Assembly (NCBI RefSeq): GCF_964340395.1
Contig: NC_135567.1
Location: 11,869,484-11,881,983, forward strand
Direction: 5' to 3'
Length of the DNA stretch: 12,500 nt
Source: Glandiceps talaboti
Lineage: Eukaryota; Hemichordata; Enteropneusta; Spengelidae
The position numbers were made by a program, and so were the translations under genes. Positions 9,123 to 12,500 of the stretch are shown piece after piece. The number at the start of each line of letters is the position of its first letter. Within the stretch, counting starts at the first letter, position 1. The notes under the pieces are model-generated. The model was not told the DNA's origin. It was given only the letters and a program-made list of their open reading frames with translations, and made no database searches.

Positions 9123-9176
9123 CTCGGACGCTGAATTAGTATATAGGAAAACTTGTTAGCAGAGCTGCAATATGAG
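9116..9176 (+). CDS. First exon B: 5' leader plus ATGAG, start of the secreted protein gene
   Basis: ATG at 9172-9174, AG, then donor GTGAGT at 9177. Leader and coding part are identical to exon A, so transcripts from either promoter would encode the same protein and could hardly be told apart by short reads. No splice acceptor is evident before it, so it should act only as a first exon and be skipped in transcripts from promoter A. The coding part of five bases leaves phase 2 for exon 2. Confidence 0.68.
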
Positions 9177-11888
9177 GTGAGTTTTAGTTTTTCGTTTTGG
9201 GGAGGAGGGCAACGCCTCTGGACAGAACTTGAATTTCTTGGTGAAATAAGAGTATAGCGAGTGTGTTGTGCTTGTCGGGTGCAGTATGTCTCTCTTTTTT
9301 TACAGTTTCGAAAAAGGGAATTTTTCATTTTGACAAATAGTAAAGTATTTAAAGGGATTTATTTTTTGTTTCATTTTCAACAATTGGATAATCACATCTG
9401 ACTAAATATTGATATGATGCAACTTCATTTGGCCGCTTGAATGGCATCGAGATAAACGTACTGTGAAGTCTCGCACGGATATAGTCATATAATAGGGTTT
9501 ATGATTAACTGAACTGTCCATTTACTCGTACATAACCGACTGTGCGATTTAGTACTATTTGGAAGGCGGGCAACGCCTCTGGACAAAACTTTAATTTCTT
9601 GATAAAATAAGCGTACAGCGAGTGCGTTGTGCTTGTTGGGTGCAGTATGTCTTTTTTTTTACAGTTTCGAAAAAGAGAATTTTTCATTCTGAAAATAGTA
9701 AAGTATTTAAAGGAATTTATTTTTTCTTTCATTTTCAACAGTTGTACAATCATATTTGACTAAATGTTGATATCATCCAACTTCATTTCGCCGCTTGAAT
9801 GACATCGAGATAAACGTACTGTGAAGTGTCGCACGGACATAGACATATAATAGGGTTTATGATTAACTGAATTGTCCATTTACTCGTACATAACCGACTG
9901 TGCGATTTGTGATTTTATTAGTTCAGTACTATTTCCAAACTGTGTCATTTTCGTTAATATCACACACACATAAAACAAAGCCTTGTGACATTTTTTTAAC
10001 ATCCCCGCCAAGAAATGTTTATCAAAAATAATTTTGTCGGGCCCTCCTAAACCCTGCCAGTACAGCAATCCAACTATGCAACGAGACGAGCTTCAACTTT
10101 GCATGTGCTTGAGCGATAAGTTGAATCTCCTCCCTATGAAAACCAAAACAGGATGATCATTGATGTAAATTCTGAGTAAATGTTTTACCATTGGTTGTGC
10201 CAATTTAATGTAAACTTTAATATATTTCAACCAATTCACGCCTGGAGATTTTAAGCACATATTTATCAAGTGTAATAATCTATAATTTATACCCAAATCA
10301 TGTATGTGGTCAAAATATGGAAAAAAGACAAATACAAGCCTCGCCTAGCCTAGGAAGAAAAATTTCGCGACAATGTATTAATAATGGTGACGTATACATT
10401 AACCTATATAATTAGTGTACAGTGAGGGCGCGCCACTCAACAAAATCTTGATAATTTTCCCATAGTGTAAACTCGTGGTTGGACAGAAGGAAGTTCAACA
10501 CGCACATGCCATATCCCTGGTATGTAGGGGATCATGAAAGCCGAGAGAAATTCCTTACGGGAGGCATTCAGTTTAAATCTGGTATCCTTTTGTTTTAAAT
10601 GTCTAAACAAATTCGGGGTTGGCGACTTAAACTAGGGTCGGTCAGTGTGTCGGATTTTTTTTTTGTTAAAATTACCTAATAACACAGTCTATAACAACAC
10701 TATAGAAACGTTTTGTATTCCCCATATGAAAAACAACATATTTTGTTTGCTATTAATGGTGTGTTATTTACAACTTGTTACTCTTGCAGGTATAATGTGC
10801 AGGTTTTCATATTTTTGGGATTATTAGCAACTACTGCGCGTGCTGCAAACGATTGTAAGTTGTGCATTTATGTTTACATGTATACTTGTAATTTAAGTGA
10901 TTTGTGCCAAAACTTCCCTTTTTGCGAATTTGTAATTTAAACAATTTTAAATTTATCTCTTTGTGATTTCTCATCTCACTAACCCCTTCAATGGTATCTA
11001 TATCTGAATAAGCAATTGCCACCATTTTTCTAATCATCATTTAAACTAATTCATTTGCTTATTTTGCATTATATTCATATACATGTACTATCTTTGAGTA
11101 CCAATGTTAAATCCAACACGATCATTTTTTTAATTAATTTCTTCATTTCTATTTTTACCGTTTTTTATGACATTACAATAAGAAATTAATAAGTTCTATA
11201 ATGCAAGTGTCGCGCTATATTTGTTTGACATTTACCAAAAAAGAGAAGGGGGGGGGGGGTTACTACATTTGTATTAATCAATATCTCATTCCCGTTACAG
11301 ATCTCAGCATAGATTCCTACACAATCACCGATCCAGTGAGTCCTCATGATACTATAGTGTACAACATAGTACAGGAAACGGAAATAACATTTAGCCTAGA
11401 TGTGAAAGCAGACGTTACTGGTGGTGGGGTAGTTCAAGAAGTCAAAGTTTACTTTACCGACGGTGACGATTGTACAACGATACCCGTCATCGCTGGTGGA
11501 GACGCTCCACAATCCGGTGATGATACTACACACGTAACAGTCACCGCTGGTGAAACGGAGACTATAACTGGTGCTACTGCTTCACTGATCTTTAATGATG
11601 TAACCAAATGCACGGCTTCCACCCATCTGTGTGTCAAAATAGTAGGTATTGATATTGACTTAAATAAAAACGAGGAATGTCTTGAGATTGGTACAACAGA
11701 TGGAAAAGTAGGTGATACTAATTGTGCTGGTAAGTTGCATATTTGCTATCCTAAGAATACTGATAACCTTTTTTATCAACATATATATAATCGTGATACT
11801 ACAAACGAAGAAAAAGGCAGATATTAATTTGGACGGTCGGTCGGTCGGTCGGTCAGTCAGTCAGTCAGTCAGTCAGTCAGTCAGTCAG

Positions 11889-11936
<48 letters not shown>

Positions 11937-12500
11937 CCCACCAAACAAAAGCATTAACAACATATATTTGCAATGAAATGTAATAATACCAACATATTCT
12001 GGTTAGCAATCCACTGAAAGATTGTGCTGGATTAAACGCATGTCTGGAAGAAACTGCTTTTTATTAGTAGCAGTCGACATGTTTAAAAATGGCATCCCAA
12101 GGCTTAGTCGTTGACCTTGATTTCAATTTTGTAGAGAGATCTGAAAACAAAAGACCAAATGTTGAAGGCTGATAGTTTGAACATTGATGTACCATTGTAT
12201 AATCACCTATTCAGATTGTCCAAGTTGTTGTACTTTGTTTATATGTGTAGAAGTGGAAAATATTTAAATGTTTGTGTTTTGTTTCTCTGTTTCCAGTGCT
12301 GTCGATAGATGATGATACATTCCGAGTGACAAACCCATCCACGGTGGTATACACGAAAGACGAAACAACGACTATTGATTTTCAGTTATCAGTTTCACTA
12401 GCGGATGCCACTCAAACTGGAAAGGTGAGCACGGTTCATGCCTACTTCTCGGACCTTGTTGATACTCATAGTGATCCTGTGGTATGCACTTCAACCAACC
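9116..12500 (+). CDS. Secreted modular protein gene, 3' end beyond window
   Basis: Exons 9116-9176 (or 6592-6652), 10790-10854, 11301-11729 and 12297 onward join into one open frame of at least 234 codons. Residues 1-20 are a signal peptide (Arg2, hydrophobic VFIFLGLLATTA, cleavage likely after ARA). Residues 24-166 form repeat domain 1 and 167 onward domain 2; both open with LSID, then T-x-VY, T-x-I-x-F-x-L-x-V and YF-x-D, a pattern typical of beta-sandwich modules. Domain 1 has Cys at 81, 127, 134, 150 and 165, which suggests disulfides and an extracellular place. No transmembrane segment, NxS/T site or catalytic motif is visible in the part present. I do not recognise the family. More repeat exons probably follow to the right. 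All splice sites are GT-AG with consistent phases, which is the main support. Confidence 0.78.
9200..9560. repeat. R repeat unit 1, copy B
   Basis: About 361 bp, matching unit 1 of copy A. It contains the same pyrimidine-run plus ACAG (AG at 9304-9305). Confidence 0.9.
9561..9934. repeat. R repeat unit 2, copy B
   Basis: About 374 bp, from GGAAGGCGGGCAACG to TTCAGTACTATTT. It is clearly more diverged from unit 1 than the two unit 1 copies are from each other, so the R tandem repeat predates the 2.5 kb duplication. AG of the decoy acceptor is at 9663-9664. Sequence after 9934 is unique. Confidence 0.9.
9935..10789. other. 3' part of intron 1, no separate gene seen
   Basis: Unique sequence between the R units and exon 2. 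Two minus-strand open frames (9880-10068 and 10093-10296) have no strong features, and the second lacks an ATG start; neither resembles a protein I can name. An octamer GAGGGCGC lies at 10424-10431. The 3' end, GTTACTCTTGCAG, is a usable splice acceptor for exon 2. Confidence 0.55.
10790..10854 (+). CDS. Exon 2: signal peptide core
   Basis: 65 bases between CTTGCAG and donor GTAAGT. It completes codon 2 (AG+G, Arg) and encodes residues 3-23 plus the first base of codon 24. The product is a hydrophobic run ending in TTARA-AND, a textbook signal peptidase site (Ala at -3 and -1). Phase 2 in, phase 1 out. Confidence 0.8.
10855..11300 (+). other. Intron 2 (446 bases, phase 1)
   Basis: It starts GTAAGT and ends CATTCCCGTTACAG. 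A run of twelve G at 11248-11259 lies about 40 bases before the acceptor. The open frame that starts at 11201 and reads through the acceptor is a chance extension of exon 3. Confidence 0.75.
11301..11729 (+). CDS. Exon 3: first repeat domain
   Basis: 429 bases, exactly 143 codons with phase 1 at both ends, so the exon can be duplicated or skipped without breaking the frame. It encodes LSIDSYTITDPVS at the start, a central YFTDGDDC, and ends with KC-x6-LCVK, ECLEIG and NC. Five Cys are present. Thr, Val, Asp and Gly are abundant and there are regularly spaced alternating hydrophobic residues, consistent with beta strands. The codon usage is more GC-rich than the surrounding introns, supporting real coding function. 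Confidence 0.85.
11730..12296 (+). other. Intron 3 (567 bases, phase 1)
   Basis: Starts GTAAGT and ends TTTCTCTGTTTCCAG, a strong acceptor. It contains the compound tetranucleotide tract at 11835-11934. A TGACCTTGA at 12112-12120 is a perfect extended nuclear receptor half-site (TCAAGGTCA on the minus strand), possibly by chance. Confidence 0.78.
11835..11934. repeat. Compound microsatellite (GGTC)5(AGTC)9(AATC)11
   Basis: One hundred bases made of three tetranucleotide blocks without interruptions. Each block differs from the next by one G-to-A change at successive positions of the unit. Ser-Val-Gly-Arg, Ser-Val-Ser-Gln and Ser-Ile-Asn-Gln repeats read from it are not a gene. Confidence 0.98.
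12297..12500 (+). CDS. Exon 4: second repeat domain, cut by window edge
   Basis: After TTTCCAG the frame continues from exon 3 (G+TG, Val167). It encodes LSIDDDTFRV, TVVYTKDETTTIDFQLSV and VHAYFSD, which align with LSIDSYTI, TIVYNIVQETEITFSLDV and VKVYFTD of exon 3. One Cys (230) is seen before the edge. An internal AAG|GTGAGC at about 12421-12429 looks like a donor. It would be phase 0 and would cut the domain before its conserved YF-x-D strand, so I keep the exon open to 12500. Confidence 0.85.

Larger units (their letters stand above)
7129..9643 (+). repeat. Tandem duplication of about 2.5 kb, copy B
   Basis: Direct repeat of copy A, 2515 bases against 2527. It starts at GAATAACAAT and the homologous end point is GGGTGC at 9638-9643, beyond which R unit 2 and unique sequence continue. 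It carries the promoter and first exon nearest to exon 2. No run of N marks the junction. Confidence 0.95.

Noticed and set aside
9880-10296. Two minus-strand frames that might be decayed mobile-element coding sequence
   Set aside because: No catalytic motif or family signature could be named, the larger frame starts at TTG, and they lie inside intron 1.
11201-11827. Single 208-codon open frame as an intronless gene
   Set aside because: The consensus acceptor at 11300 and donor at 11730, matched phases with exons 2 and 4, and repeat homology limited to 11301-11729 show that the ends are intron read-through.
12421-12429. AAG|GTGAGC as the true end of exon 4
   Set aside because: It would leave phase 0 instead of phase 1 and drop the YF-x-D strand that aligns with exon 3; coding similarity continues past it.

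Overview
The window looks like AT-rich nuclear DNA from an animal, most probably a marine invertebrate (for example amphioxus, hemichordate, mollusc or brachiopod); the lineage cannot be fixed from the sequence. The reasons are GT-AG introns of a few hundred bases to several kb, TATA and CCAAT promoter elements, a split secretory gene, and many long di-, tri-, tetra- and pentanucleotide microsatellites. There are no bacterial-style packed genes, no RNA genes and no CRISPR array. No recognisable transposase or reverse transcriptase was seen.

Layout: 1-4601 is intergenic DNA without a convincing gene. It holds microsatellites, a stem-loop near a TATA-like motif, a possible cis-regulatory patch with nuclear-receptor-type direct repeats (about 2680-2940), and near its right end an ATG-initiated acidic ORF of unknown reality (4411-4698). 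From 4602 to 9643 there is a head-to-tail duplication of about 2.5 kb (copy A 4602-7128, copy B 7129-9643). Each copy carries microsatellites, two CCAAT boxes, a TATA box and a first exon whose coding part is only ATGAG before a GT donor. Just after each first exon is a shorter repeat unit of about 365 bp, called R. R is present once plus a truncated copy in A, and twice in B. From 9935 to 12500 is the body of the gene: exon 2 (10790-10854), exon 3 (11301-11729) and the start of exon 4 (12297 to beyond the window edge), all plus strand.

The exons join as phase 2 (exon 1 to 2) and then phase 1. The predicted protein starts with a signal peptide assembled across exons 1 and 2. It continues with at least two copies of a beta-rich, Thr/Val/Asp-rich domain, one phase 1-1 exon per domain. 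This is a secreted or cell-surface modular protein of a family I do not recognise. Its promoter and start exon appear twice, so two alternative start sites would give the same protein from two leaders.

Main points of interest: the duplicated promoter and start exon; the uneven divergence between the copies (480 identical bases over the promoter and exon, against about 17 substitutions in roughly 200 bases elsewhere); the R units with decoy splice acceptors; and the new domain-per-exon family. The main caveat is that a 2.5 kb tandem duplication in a heterozygous genome can also be an assembly artefact.
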